Position numbers and translations under genes: made by a program. DNA of 64,000 bases from Ilyonectria destructans (lineage: Eukaryota; Ascomycota; Sordariomycetes; Hypocreales; Nectriaceae): positions 3,100,001 to 3,164,000 of the forward strand of contig JAHEWK010000006.1 of the NCBI GenBank assembly GCA_020740775.1, written 5' to 3'. Positions 46,329 through 58,687 of this stretch are shown here, piece by piece (the first letter of the stretch is position 1; each line of letters opens with the position of its first letter). Below the pieces are notes generated by a model that saw only the letters and a program-made list of their open reading frames with translations, was not told where the DNA came from and made no database searches.

Positions 46329-46361
46329 CATGGTCATGGTCATGGTCATGGTCATTGTCAT
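46329..46361. repeat. CATGGT hexanucleotide tandem repeat
   Basis: About five copies of CATGGT follow one another, the last with a G-to-T change. It lies in the gap left of the tyrosinase gene and codes for nothing supported. Confidence 0.85.
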
Positions 46362-47736
46362 GCATGGTCTTGGGTCCTTTTCGAGGGCGATGGCCTCCTC
46401 TCGCTCCCAGTCGCGCCTTGGTAGAGAACCAGACTTGTCTCCGGCCGTAATCAGGACGTAACCGAGACGATCCAGTGGGTTGGGTACGGGGACTCGGGTA
46501 CATCACAACGCAATCCTCCGTAGCACGTCCATTACTGCAGGGGGATATGCGTGAGGAGGCCACACGTGGGCTAGGAGATTGTGACCAAATGCTGAGCAAG
46601 CCTCGCGATGCAAAGGTCTGACTCGCAAAATGAGGGCGGCCTGTAGCCACATGGTGACTTACAGGGGGGGTGGCGGTGGTCAATCAGCGCAGGAATTCTG
46701 GTTCAAGGGAGAAACCCTTCCAGGGGGGCATTGGAAAAAGGCACCGTAGGGCGAGCAAATCAAATCAATACCAGATGACACCAGTTGCTGCATATATGCA
46801 GAATGTTGAGATGCCGTCGAAGTTGCATCGAAATCTCGATGTGGTGGAGTTGGCGATCTTGATTGGCGCTGCAGAGAGATTCGCGGGGGAAGTTGTCGCA
46901 GGGTCTGCAACCTGCTCCCGACCAGGAACGTACGATCAAAGAGGCGCGGGTATTGAGTCCCTCGCCCCATTCTGCATTGTACGTACAGAAACCGCAGAAC
47001 ATGTCCTTTTCCCCCCTCTTCAGCCAAGTTTCCTTGGGAGGGCAGTGCTGCCGCTGTGGTTGAACACACAGACATAGTGGCGTATTGTGGGCGCCTCTCT
47101 CTCGGATGAGAGCCGGGAGCTGGTTGCGGAGCTGGACAGCCAGTGTAGAGGCACCGGCTCCGATTTCAGGTTTTGTGCATGGCGGCCAGTGCGACGAGCG
47201 GACCGACGGTAAAATGAGTTAAATCCTTAGTTGACGTCCGGCCTGATCGGAACAGGGTATGGGTTGGCCATCCAAAGTAGCGTCTCAGCTGTTGGCTCTT
47301 CAGACTTGGCGTGTAAATAGGGTTGCAAGGAGGAGTTGCAAGGAAGAGTCGGGTTTGGTGGGGGAGTGGCCCGGGTGGCGCCCACATTACGCACTCCTAA
47401 CCACATGCCGTATGAGATGCAACTCGACTGACCTCGTATGGAAGGGCTTGGCTGGGCTTGTTCCTGGACGGACTGATAGACTAAGCACATCATGTGGGGA
47501 TTAATACAGTAAAGCCTGTCGCTCGAAGCCCGTAGAAGTGCCCAGACGAGGAGGTGTGCCTGGCCCTGGCGGCATGTCACTCGGAAACTCCATGTCAACA
47601 ATGGTGACATGAATCGTAGCTAGCGATTGAGTGGTTTCTGAATGAGCCTGGCCAGGGTGGAGCACTTGCGGTTGGCCGGCAACATCAGCCCTCTCGACCC
47701 TGGTTGACAATGACTATCGTGATGCATCCTGTAAGT

Positions 47737-47829
47737 TATCCCGCATCCCGCAGCCCACATTCGGAATTTCGTATCCCGCATCCCGCATCCCGCAACCCGC
47801 ATCCCGCATCTCGTATCCCGCATTCCGCA
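47737..47829. repeat. CATCCCG heptanucleotide minisatellite
   Basis: A 7-bp unit, CATCCCG with variants such as TATCCCG, AACCCG and CATTCCG, is repeated about 10-12 times with one short interruption near 47753-47770. Seven is not a multiple of three, so it is not a coding repeat. Confidence 0.85.
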
Positions 47830-48156
47830 GTGCACTACAGTCTACAGACGTGCTGTAGGGCATCATACATAAGCACTGGTGCAGGGGTTGCGCACTAGGT
47901 AAGAAGGGGTTGTAGTTGGTGCTCTGTACCGTAGTTTGGATGCCGGCTCCTTCATAAAAGTCATCAAAGGTGAATCATAAGCTTATGCTCGACGTGTAAT
48001 GTAACACTCACGGAGAGAGGAAGGAAGGATCGTTTTTGGCATCCTCGCCTTGATCATCTGTAGCACCCCCACCTAATACATGTAATTCCCTGTCTGTTCA
48101 GTCCTGCTCGGTATCCTGACATGGAAGTTGCTTGATCGGAAAAACTGTTGAAGGTA

Positions 48157-48175
48157 GACACACACACACACACAC
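48157..48175. repeat. CA dinucleotide microsatellite
   Basis: Nine or so consecutive AC/CA units lie in the gene-free stretch before the tyrosinase gene. Confidence 0.85.
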
Positions 48176-50513
48176 TCACGGCGATTTCACGGCGATTCGG
48201 CCTAATAACGGAGATGGGCCTCTGCAAGCCCTCCTGCAGCGCGCAGGATGTTCACATGCAATATAGCCGGTGGTACATGGCTGAGCCGGTATTTAGTAGC
48301 CGAGCCGAGAGTCAAGAGCCAACAACCAACAACCAGGAGACAAGCCACGAAAAACTTGGTTGATCAATCGGGGTTTCGGTTCGGTTTGTGGCGGTCTTGT
48401 GCCTTGTGGTGCCTCGGGAGCGTTCAGGGACGCCATGTGCTGCTCGCCGGATCGACAGCGAGCCAAACCGTTATGAGTGGATCTGCGCTGATCTTCTGAA
48501 AAAGATCGGGGAAAAAAAGATGATGGGTCGAGCCTAAGGCGTCTGCCTGTACATCGTGTGCACTGTAAAGTGTAAACTGACAAGGGGGTCTTGTTTGACA
48601 GTCTGACTTGTGGCAATCACGGCTCGATTCAGAGGCTACACGGTCAGGCCAATAGGGGACCCAAGCGCAGCCTCTGCGACTCTGCCGAGATCGCGACGAC
48701 AAGTCCAAGGGGATCAGGGTACTGTAGTCTGTAGCCAACCAGGCTAGGCGCCGTCGCTTTAATGCGTTCCAGATCGCCTGCGGCTCTTCTTTAAGTTAGC
48801 TGCTAAGGGGTCCCCTTTGAAGGGGATTCCCTGTTTGGGACCCGGCTAGAGCACAAATTGCGTGGGGATGTTGGCTTTATCTTGAACAAAGATATGGGGG
48901 ACATCAGGCCATTTCAGATTTCAGTCTGACTGCCGGCGTCTCCCACAACCCGCACGCGAGGAGGCACAGCAGATGGACTATCTTTGATGCCCGCATAGCA
49001 GCTGCTCCATCGTCGTCTGTAGGCAGTCCAGTGACAAGATTCACCTGGAGCCAAGTGACATTTCCAATGATACGAGCTAGGAAACAAAAGAGCGAGAGTG
49101 TGCGAAGTAGCCAAGCACATCAGCGTTGATGTAAACCCCTTGCTAGCCCTCATCCTGGCCTGACTCTCAACGCCACACTGCTTAGTGCACAACCCTCCGC
49201 AAATCGCGCTGCGGATCATCTCGAGCTTTGCTTTTTTTGCCCTGCCGGGGACAAGTGATGCTGCATTCCTAGGGCAATTCGGCGCGGTTGTTAGTGGAAG
49301 ACCCCTGGCCCACGCGCGTCCGGAGATGATCGAGTTGCTGCGATTGAGGGAAAATAAACAAAATCCCAATGTCACCATGCGCGGGCCAGTTTGCTCTTGT
49401 CAGCGTTGTCCGTTTGCCTCGTACTATCACGGACGTGTATGGATATTGATATGGTAATAATGCAGCAGGGACATGGTTCCGCCCTAGCCACCGCCATGCT
49501 TCGGTTGGCCGGAACGTGTAGCGCCTTAATTGTCTGACTACGTAGCAGTGAAGGGTTCTAGAAAAGCACCCTGCGAGAGTGGCGACAAACAGAGCCGCCG
49601 GGAACCCGAAAGAAGCAACGATCTTCCAAAGATATGGAATTTTCCAGGGCTAGGAAAGCCTCCCAAAAGAGGCCCCGAAGAGGAACCCTCAAAAATGCCC
49701 CAAAAATGCCCCGTCATCGTTTGTGTGGAACGGGCAAAGCGACCGAAGCTCCCAGGAACGCGGCATGGGGCCCGGTGTAAGAGGTTAACATTATGCCTCA
49801 AGCCACCAACAACATCACCATCATCCACGCCGCCTTCTTTCGTCTTGCGCCAAGCAACAAGGGCTGCTTCGCCTCACGGATCTGGTCAACGGAGTGGATT
49901 CCGTGTTGTTTCTTTAGGGATGTGGCTTGCTTCGACTGACTCTCACTGGCTCTCACTGGCTCTCACAGCCTCCAAGGGACCCCAAACGGCTCCGGTTCGT
50001 TGCATCCGCTATATGAAGGTTCCCAGCCGCCCACAATCCCGTTCCGCCGCCAGGGTTGTCCCATGCTCCAGCCTGTCTAGCGTTGCTCTAAGCCCTCCGT
50101 GGGCCATCAGCGTTGCCTTGCTGGCGCCCGTGGCCGATGCTTCTTCCCCTGAATATCCAATTCCTGACATATCCATGCCGTGGTCGGGGTGGTTTTCTTA
50201 TGAGCGTTGGTGGAACAGTCTAATCATCCCGTGTGGGGGTCGACGGAACGCACTTAGACCCTGTCGTTTGATTGAGCCTGGTATGCAGGACCAGAGAAGA
50301 CCGAATGCAAAGAAGATGCCTGACGGACAAATATCTATACATTGAGCCCGTCCTCGGGTTGTGGCTTCTCTCTGATCCGCACGCCTCGTCGACATCCCGT
50401 CTTTTGGTTATACTTCCGACACGTCAAGCATTGCTTCCGTGATCGCCCTTCTAGTTTGAGATCTTCTGCCACCAATCAATTCGTTGCCAATCCATGGTCA
50501 ATCTCTCGTCAAC

Positions 50514-51938
50514 ATGCGTTTGTCTAGTCTTCTTGCAGTGGCTGCTTTTGCCATCGAGGCTACCGTTGGTAGCTCAGAATGTAGCTGCACTAAACCTCTC
50601 GTCCGCAAAGAATGGTTGGTGATACCCTCTCTATTCTTCTATTTCTTGCCTGCCTTTAAATTGGCACTCAATGGCATAGTGCAACGGAGATACTAACTCG
50701 AATTTTCACACAGGCGAACCCTGAGCACCAAGCAAAAGGGCGAGTATATCAAGGCCGTCAAGTGCCTGGCTAGCAAGCCTTCCCAGACTGGAGGAATCTA
50801 CCCAGGTGCCAAGTCTCGTTACGACGACTTCGTGGCTACTCACGTTGTCAATACCGACCTTATCCACTTTGTTGTAAGTCTCCAATCTCATCTCCCAACT
50901 TGTTTGACGCACAACTGACCCATCCAGGGTTTCTTCCAAGCGTAAGTGCATTACGAGACTCGACCGATCTTGGCTATAACTAACACACTGAATAGATGGC
51001 ACCGTGTGTTTGTCAACCAGTATGAACAAGACCTTCGAAACCTGTGCGGCTACACTGGCGCACAGCCGTACTGGAGTATGTCAGCTTACCACGTTATCCG
51101 CTCTTCAGGACTGACAGACAACTAGACTGGTCCCTCGACTCGGAGTCGGTCGAAGACTTCCTCGGCTCGCCTGTCTTCGATCCCGCAACTGGATTTGGAG
51201 GTTCGTGACGGAACTGATATCACTTGTCCGACACAATACTTACACATAGGATAGGCAATGGCCCATTTGTAAACAGCACTGGCTGGACCAACATTACCCG
51301 ACAGATCCCTGACAAGCTGGGCGGAGGTGAGTTCATTATTTGCCGGTGTCCCGAATTTTCTGACTTTATATATAGGCTGCGTTGTTGACGGCCCCTTTGT
51401 CGAAAAGAATTGGAAGTGCAACATGGGCCCCGAGAAGAACACTGCGTACAACCCGCGCTGCATGCGTCGCGACATTGCCCCGTCCTTTGCCATCTCCAAG
51501 CTGAACCAGTCAAGGGTCGACTGGACTCTCGAGGCCGACAGCTACTACGAGTTTGACATCCGTGTTGAGGGTGGCATCACTGTCCCCACTCACGGCTACC
51601 ACGGCGGCGGCCACTTGGGCGTTGGCGGTGACCTGGGCGAGGTTGGCGATGTCTACACTTCCCCTGGCGACCCCCTCTTCTACATGCATCACGCCAACAT
51701 GGACCGTCTCTGGAACAAGTGGCAGCACAAGGACTGGCCCGCTCGCATGAAGGACATTAGCGGCCCCGACACCCAGTTTGCCTATCCCTTTGATTTCTTC
51801 GGCGACGTCGCTTACAAGAACATCACGCTTGACTACGTCATGAACTTTGACAACCTGGTCCCCAACCGCCAATACTTCGCCGTCAAGGACGTCATGGATA
51901 TCCAGGGCGGTACTCTTTGCTACAAGTACCAAGAGTAA
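50514..51938 (+). CDS. Secreted tyrosinase / catechol oxidase (short type)
   Basis: Seven exons (50514-50614, 50714-50873, 50928-50941, 50996-51075, 51126-51200, 51255-51326, 51376-51938) encode 354 residues. A signal peptide (MRLSSLLAVAAFAIEATVGS) directs secretion. The type-3 copper site is complete: CuA ligands His77, His85 and His94 (ATH, LIH, FFQAWHR) and CuB ligands His243, His247 and His273 (H-GGG-H, then FYMHHANMDRLW). The enzyme oxidises phenols and/or catechols to quinones. It ends soon after the catalytic core and lacks the C-terminal lid domain of long fungal tyrosinases, resembling the short secreted group that includes Aspergillus oryzae catechol oxidase. The residue two before His85 is Leu, so the Cys-His thioether bridge of many fungal tyrosinases is absent. 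N-glycosylation sequons (NST, NIT) are present. Exon 3 is only 14 nt. No melanin-pathway neighbour is seen. Confidence 0.93.
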
Positions 51939-53183
51939 CTGTTGGTGTGTCGCTCACGATGCTGTAGAGAAAAATGCACGTGGCTGGGATGGAACACATA
52001 GATTAATACCCTCGTACTGAAGCATTCAAATCAGCGAGTAATTTGAGATGCAGCAAATCAAGCTAATACCCATTTGAGAAATAATTGTAACGTCGTGAGT
52101 TACCTGTTTACTTGTGAGATATGATCGTACACATGACGGCTCCAAGGGACACCTCTACACCACCTTCTGTGATTGACTACTCACACGAACCACAATACCA
52201 CTACACCACCATTGAAAATGTGACTCTTGAAATCAACCGTGTCACCGCGCTATCCAGACGCATTCCCCATGAAACAAGCCTAACACAATGGGCACCATCT
52301 TCCACGTTCTTCCCCGCTTCAGCACCACCTGACACCCAGCCATCCCGAACAAAGAGCCTGGAGGCGTAAATGGGAGCTCGAAGGAGGGTGTCACCCGCCG
52401 CTACACCGCTACAAAAGGCAAAAAAGGACACAGGCCTGGAGCTGGCCCTGTAGCAGCGTATTGTCATGGTGATCTCTACGTACGAGATCTGTTGATTGGG
52501 AGTATGATAGCGATCTCCGATTGGGGGAGTGCAGAGATTCCGCAGATTCACCCTCGTTAGACTTTTGTGCTCTTGATCGAGTGCAGCCAACATGAACAAC
52601 AAAGAGACGCTTGGATCAGAAAATAGAACACCCTTCCCAGCCGAGCTCGGATATGAAAATTCAGAACCTCGAGCATGATTGCAAAAGACGAGTGATGATC
52701 ATGTGCCGGATTTTGGGAAAGGTTATCCGGTGGTAGTTAACATGAACACCACGCCTGGCTTAAACGACTTCAGGGTAACTGAAATTTAGGTACTGTTGAA
52801 CTTCGCCCGCCGGCAAGTCGGTGACCCTACTCTGTCAGTGAGCCTAATCCGCTTTCGACTGCCCAGTCGATATGTACTAGACAAAGAACAAAGAACAGTT
52901 CTAATTATTCACTAGATTAGAATACTGAAAATTTGTGGTGGGGACACCGAAGTCATTGGCTCCAAATATGGTTTCTTTGTTCACAGAATAGATGGTGTTT
53001 GTTGACATGGACACTTAGAGAGACAGCTGAACGGGGAGATGGCGGTCGGATCATAGGTGTACTTAACCACGAACCTAAGACCTGCCCTTGGCCGATCTCA
53101 TTACATTTCCAATACTACTTGAATAGTAGTATTGGTACAAACCCTCTTTTCAAACCCCAATCCAGCACATCACCCTTGTAGCC
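51939..53183. promoter_or_regulatory. Spacer and promoter of coiled-coil gene, with two inverted repeats
   Basis: The left part holds the tyrosinase 3' region. Two inverted repeats lie near the next gene. TTCTAAT at 52899-52905 pairs with ATTAGAA at 52916-52922 across 10 nt. CCAATACTACT at 53109-53119 pairs with AGTAGTATTGG at 53125-53135 across 5 nt, perfectly over 11 bp. The second begins 75 bp before the ATG and contains a CCAAT box in one arm. It could be an operator-like site or an mRNA leader hairpin. Confidence 0.5.
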
Positions 53184-55073
53184 ATGGCATCCGAATCCAA
53201 TGAAGCCGGAGGCTCCATCCCTCATGACACAGGCAGCGGCCAGTCCTCGAATCCCACTCCCGAAATTGATCTCTCAGCCCAGACACTACCGGCAGCTGAT
53301 CAAATCCTGAAGAACAAGCGCGACCGTGAAGTCCGCGGCAGCGAATGGTGGGGAGACAGACATCCTCTTCCCTCTCCCGGAGACCCTGACCGGAAGTTCG
53401 TATTTGCAACCACGTCAAACGCTACCATGACCGACGACGAAGTTGCCGCAGAGGTGGGAAATTGGAAAAAGAAAATGACAAACCCGACGACCGGAGAAGT
53501 TGGGCCAATGGGTCTACATCTTCGACAAGGCAGCTACCCGGTGGAGAGGGCGGAGCGGGCCCGCGACAAGCTCATTCAGCAAAATATCGAAGTTTCCGAC
53601 GAGATGTACAAGACCATCTTCGAGCAGTACACCCAAAACTCCGGTCTAGATGCCTCTATGTTGGATTTCTTTAGGGACAAGAAAGAAGTGCCCGTCGAGT
53701 ATGTCAACGAACTCCGGCGCCGGATTGACCGGTTGAAGATGGAGATGGGCAAGCAGCTCGCTAAAAAAGAATGGGAGTCTCGCAAGCTGGAAACCGACTT
53801 TGACGACTTCAAGAAAGACAGCGAGGAAGAGAAACTGAAGATGGCGAAAGAAGTACAAAGGTTGCAAGATTCTCTAAATGCGGGTAATGATGCAACCAAG
53901 GCGACTTCCGGGGCCAATATTGTGGACGAAACAACTCGGATTGGGTATGATACTCGACAATTCGAGAGGGAGATTGAGACTCTAAAAGACACAAGCGCTT
54001 TTATGCTGACCGATATTGAGAATAAGAAGCGTGAGAATACGGGGTTGAAAGCTGAAGTTGAACGTCTTAAAATTCAGAATGGCAACTTGCTGGAGAAGCT
54101 CGAAGTGGTTAAATTGGACCTGGAGGACAAAACTAAGGACAAGATGTCACTTGAGGATGAAGTGAAGATACTGACCCAAGGGTTTTACAACGTTCAGGCC
54201 GACGTGTTGAGCAAGGTCCCGAAGCTTGCTGGGGAACTGGAGGCGATGGGTCTTTATACCGGGCTGGATAACCGCTCTGACGGCAAGAATCCTCTCTATC
54301 CTGCCGATTCACCTTCCTTGAACGATCTTAGCGGAGAAGGTCGAACCTTCGTGACTCTCGTCAACAAGCTCAAGGATGAGCTGGACTCGATGAAAGCAAA
54401 ACTTGCCGCTTGCACAGCAGAGAAAGACAAGCTCAAAATATTCTTTCATAAAATGCACTTCGAGGTCCAGACGACGCGATCTGGCTGGAGTCTGTTTATC
54501 AAACAGGTCTCAGAGATACCGGATGAGGAGCAAAAGTTGCCCACAGAAACTCGACTTCTCATTAAGAAGATGTACGAGGATTGGGTAGACTTGGAGCGGA
54601 AGTTCCTCACGGGTTGGCCGGGAGCTCAGCCCTCACTGGAGGATGGGCAACTCCGACGGGACATTCTCACAAATGCCGCTTTGGACAAGGCACAAATCTC
54701 ACTGCAGCAGAGTAAGTCACTTCTCCAGACTGGCGAGTCGATGTTGAGATGGGAATGCTGACTGTATACAGAACTTGAGCAGACACTAGAGCTCAATTAC
54801 GCGCTTAGCGAACAAGAGAAGGAATATGCTACAAGGCTCAACAGGCTGGACATTATACATATGAATGACAGTGAGCTCAGGCAAGCAGCCAGACTTTCAG
54901 ACGATGGACTACACGAGCACTCGGATATCGAACACGGCGGGGCACTTAGCGACGACGGAAACGATACGAACCCACTTCCACAGGCATGGGAGACTGCATT
55001 CGATACGGAGGCTAGCTACAAGGCTTCTGAAAATCGGGGTATTGAGGGTGGGCAAGGGGATGTGGTTTGGTGA
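53184..55073 (+). CDS. Coiled-coil protein of unknown function
   Basis: Exons 53184-54711 and 54772-55073 encode 609 residues. The 60-nt intron has a GTAAGT donor, a CTGAC branch and a CAG acceptor. Residues 1-160 are polar and mostly non-repetitive (RGSEWWGDRHPLPSPGD, a possible conserved patch). Residues ~170-330 and ~390-425 show heptad patterns rich in Lys, Glu, Leu and Asp and should form long coiled coils. A Trp-containing block (RSGWSLFIKQVSEIPDEEQ, YEDWVDLERKFLTGWPG) follows. The C-terminus is acidic and Ser/Asp-rich. There is no signal peptide, membrane segment or known enzyme motif. A scaffold or cytoskeletal role is a guess from shape only. I do not recognise the family. Its promoter carries a strong inverted repeat. 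Confidence 0.82.
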
Positions 55074-55403
55074 AGATAAGAGAGCTGGGGTTGGAGATAG
55101 AGAAAGAACTAGCTACTATCTAGTCTCAACACAGGTTAACGCCTAGGGAAAAGACGAAGACTAAATTTTGAGCCTGGAATGGTAGAGCTGATCGAATTTT
55201 GATTAATTTATATTTCGTTGCACGTTTTCTCGTTCAATAGCAAATAATTCTATCGTCGTAACTCTAAACCGTCCCGTCCGTCTCGTCATTGTCCCTGGTA
55301 AGCTCATATATGTCATGATGGCGTTTTTCTATCGCGCGTATATACCCTCTATACAATGTGAGACATATGCACTGTGAATCGGTGAATTTTGCCCGTCCGG
55401 AAT
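55074..55403. other. Tail-to-tail spacer
   Basis: This short AT-rich gap lies between the 3' ends of two converging genes. It likely holds both poly(A) regions. No gene is seen. Confidence 0.55.
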
Positions 55404-56481
<1,078 letters not shown>

Positions 56482-57702
56482 GATGATGGGTGTATGGTGG
56501 TATGGGAGAGTATAAGGGAAACTGAAACTGGAGAGAAGAAAGAGAGAAGAAGAGAAAGAAGAAGATGTTGGTCGACAAAGGGTGAGAGGTAAGGGAAGAA
56601 GTTGACCGAGTCAATCCCTGTATTATCTGTGTCCTTTCTCTGGCTCTCTCCCTGGCCGTTGTCTCCGCCCCTGGGCAGATCTACCTAAACACACACCCCT
56701 CATCCACCTTTGCATCGTCCTTCTCCTTGTCTGATGCCATCTCCCATTCCGCCTGTCCGAGTTGGGTAGTTCCGGGGCCAGCAAAGGACGAACGACAGAC
56801 ACCGCACTTTGAGAGGCCCCGCTCTAGCTCCAGGCGGCCCGGGATTCGGCCTCTGACGAGTTGAACTAGCCGCTGTACGAGGGAGCGTAGCTGGCATGTG
56901 TCGGGCCTGGAGTGGTGCGCCAGCGGGACGCGGGCTGGTTGCGGAAGCAGAGCGGTTGCCTCATTGCATGTTGTGGTGGAGAACTGGAGAGCATGGGTGA
57001 TGGGTCATGGCATCTCGTTGTTGAAGGGGCCTGTTCGCGAGAGACCGCCGTTTCGTCCCGTGATGCGATGCGGCTCCAATGGCCTTCAGGGGCTTTGGGG
57101 ACATCAATTCGCCAATGCCTCGCCTTTCCAGGGCACCACCAACCCGGTGTCGATTGTCATGGAACCTCCGATCCCGTTGTTCTCGGGCTCCAGGGGCGGC
57201 CAAGTGCCGAATGTAAACTTGGGTAACTTAGCGGGCCGCCATTCAGGGCCGTTTCCGCCTCCTTACAGGCTTACAGCGCCATCGAGAAGCCCTGAGCGCC
57301 GCACCGGCCCCTGGACACGCCGCCCCCGCGCGTCAACCGCTGATAAGGGAGGGGGAATGGGCGTTATCGCGGGGCAGACGACGTCACTTGTGGTGGGGTC
57401 GCCCGGAGTTGGTGGTGGTTGCCCCCCACTGGAGCTGTGCTAGCTCAGGACATCCACAGGTTGCAACAACTCGTCACAGAGAGACAGGACGCCCAACATC
57501 GACACCAACTTTCGATTTTCCAGTGGCGGTGTGTCGTTAATCCAGCTTCTATAGGGAACGTGCCACCCTCCTGTCGCCTTGTCAGACCATCCCATCGCCA
57601 TCGTGGCAGACCATCTCGGCTGCTGCAGACCGCAACACCACCGCCAAGTCAGCAGAACGTGGGGGGTTTCTATCAGAAACCACTCGCCCCTTTGCCTCCA
57701 TC
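56482..57702. promoter_or_regulatory. Shared divergent promoter of two SDR genes
   Basis: The two dehydrogenase genes start 1221 bp apart on opposite strands. The left 120 bp are A/G-rich on the + strand and thus a pyrimidine-rich leader for the minus gene. GTGGGG at 57393-57398 and G-rich boxes near 57350 fit the CreA consensus SYGGRG. ACGTCA at about 57381-57386 is a CRE-like half site. Frames inside have no domain. Motif assignments are by consensus only. Confidence 0.45.
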
Positions 57703-58687
57703 ATGGCAACACCCTATGCTCGACCCTACGAATCCAAGCTCGGCATTGTGACCGGCGGCTCAAGAGGTCCGTCTACGCCCCGACTCTGTCATGACAGAAT
57801 CTCGCCCCGATTCTAACATTTCTCACCGTCAAGGAATTGGCGCTGCCGTCGCTGCCCGACTGGCCGCAAAAGGATGCCACTTGCTTCTCATCTACACCTC
57901 AGACTCTTCCACTCAGACAACGAAACAGCTTTGCAAAGATCTTTCCTCCACCCACAACATCCAATGCTCCTATGTACAGGCCGACCTGGGCAGCCCCGCC
58001 GACGCTGCGACCAAGATTGTCGCCGCCGCCCGCACCTTCTTCACTAGCTACAACCAGACGGGCAAGTTCCAGGTCGACATTCTCATTAACAATGCCGGCG
58101 TTGCTTCGAACCAACACTTGAATGATGCAGAGAAGGGCCCTATTTTGGAAACCGAGTTCAACCGCGTTTACGCCGTCAATGTCCTGGCTCCCCTGCTCGT
58201 CACTCAGGCCGTGGCACCGTATCTCCCTACTGATCGCTCCGGTCGAATTGTCAGCGTATCTAGTGTCTCTTCATCCATCGGCTACCAAGGTCAGTCCGTA
58301 TACGCCGGCAGCAAGGCTGCCCTCGAGGCTATGACGCGAACCTGGAGCCGCGAGCTCGCCAGTCGCGCCACCGTAAACGCCGTCAACCCGGGCCCTGCCT
58401 GGGGCGACATGTACGCCGCCGTGGGGAAGAGCTTCTGGGACATCAACCAACCCTATGTCGACGCCTCGCCGCTCGCCGAATACAATGGTGAGCCTGAGAC
58501 GCTGGCCAAGGCCGGATCCGACGCGGAACGCTTCGACAAGATTGTCCGGGAATCGATGGGCGGGCGACGGCCGGGATTTACGAGTGAGATTGCCGGGACC
58601 ATTGACATGCTGTGCTCCGAGGAGAGCGGGTGGACAACTGGCAGCGTTATCTGCGCTAACGGAGGCATGAAGATGTCGATTGCGTAA
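57703..58687 (+). CDS. Short-chain dehydrogenase/reductase
   Basis: Exons 57703-57766 and 57834-58687 encode 305 residues beginning MATPYARPYESKLGIVTGGS. Splicing is needed to build the nucleotide motif TGGSRGIG (17-24), since the 67-nt intron falls inside its arginine-glycine codons; this fixes the start. Further SDR features are the NNAG motif at 107-110, a Ser-rich strand (SVSSVSSSIG, catalytic Ser about 165) and Tyr178/Lys182 in YAGSKAA. The protein is longer than a minimal SDR through an insert around residues 195-240 (GPAWGDMYAAVGKSFWDINQ). The basic residue after the Gly-rich loop (GGSRG) favours NADPH. The fold is that of beta-keto-acyl reductase-like SDRs; the substrate cannot be named. 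Head-to-head placement with the polyol-type SDR suggests co-regulation, which is inference. Confidence 0.88.

Larger units (their letters stand above)
45727..50513. other. 4.8 kb gene-free stretch upstream of tyrosinase
   Basis: This is the longest gap in the window. Many frames of 60-150 codons and one of 271 codons (49530-50345, +) occur, but none shows a domain or splice context. The region is marked by several short tandem repeats, entered separately, and by small direct repeats such as TGGCTCTCAC around 49941-49966. It may be a large tyrosinase promoter, a site of non-coding transcription or decayed sequence. I see no terminal repeats, transposase or RIP-like AT-rich block. Confidence 0.5.

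Noticed and set aside
48914..49378. 154-codon Cys-containing minus frame, considered as a CFEM or small secreted protein
   Set aside because: The cysteine spacing does not fit CFEM and there is no clear signal peptide.
49530..50345. 271-codon open frame on + upstream of the tyrosinase gene
   Set aside because: No domain, odd Pro/Ser/Arg composition, no splice context, and it contains small tandem repeats. Probably open by chance.
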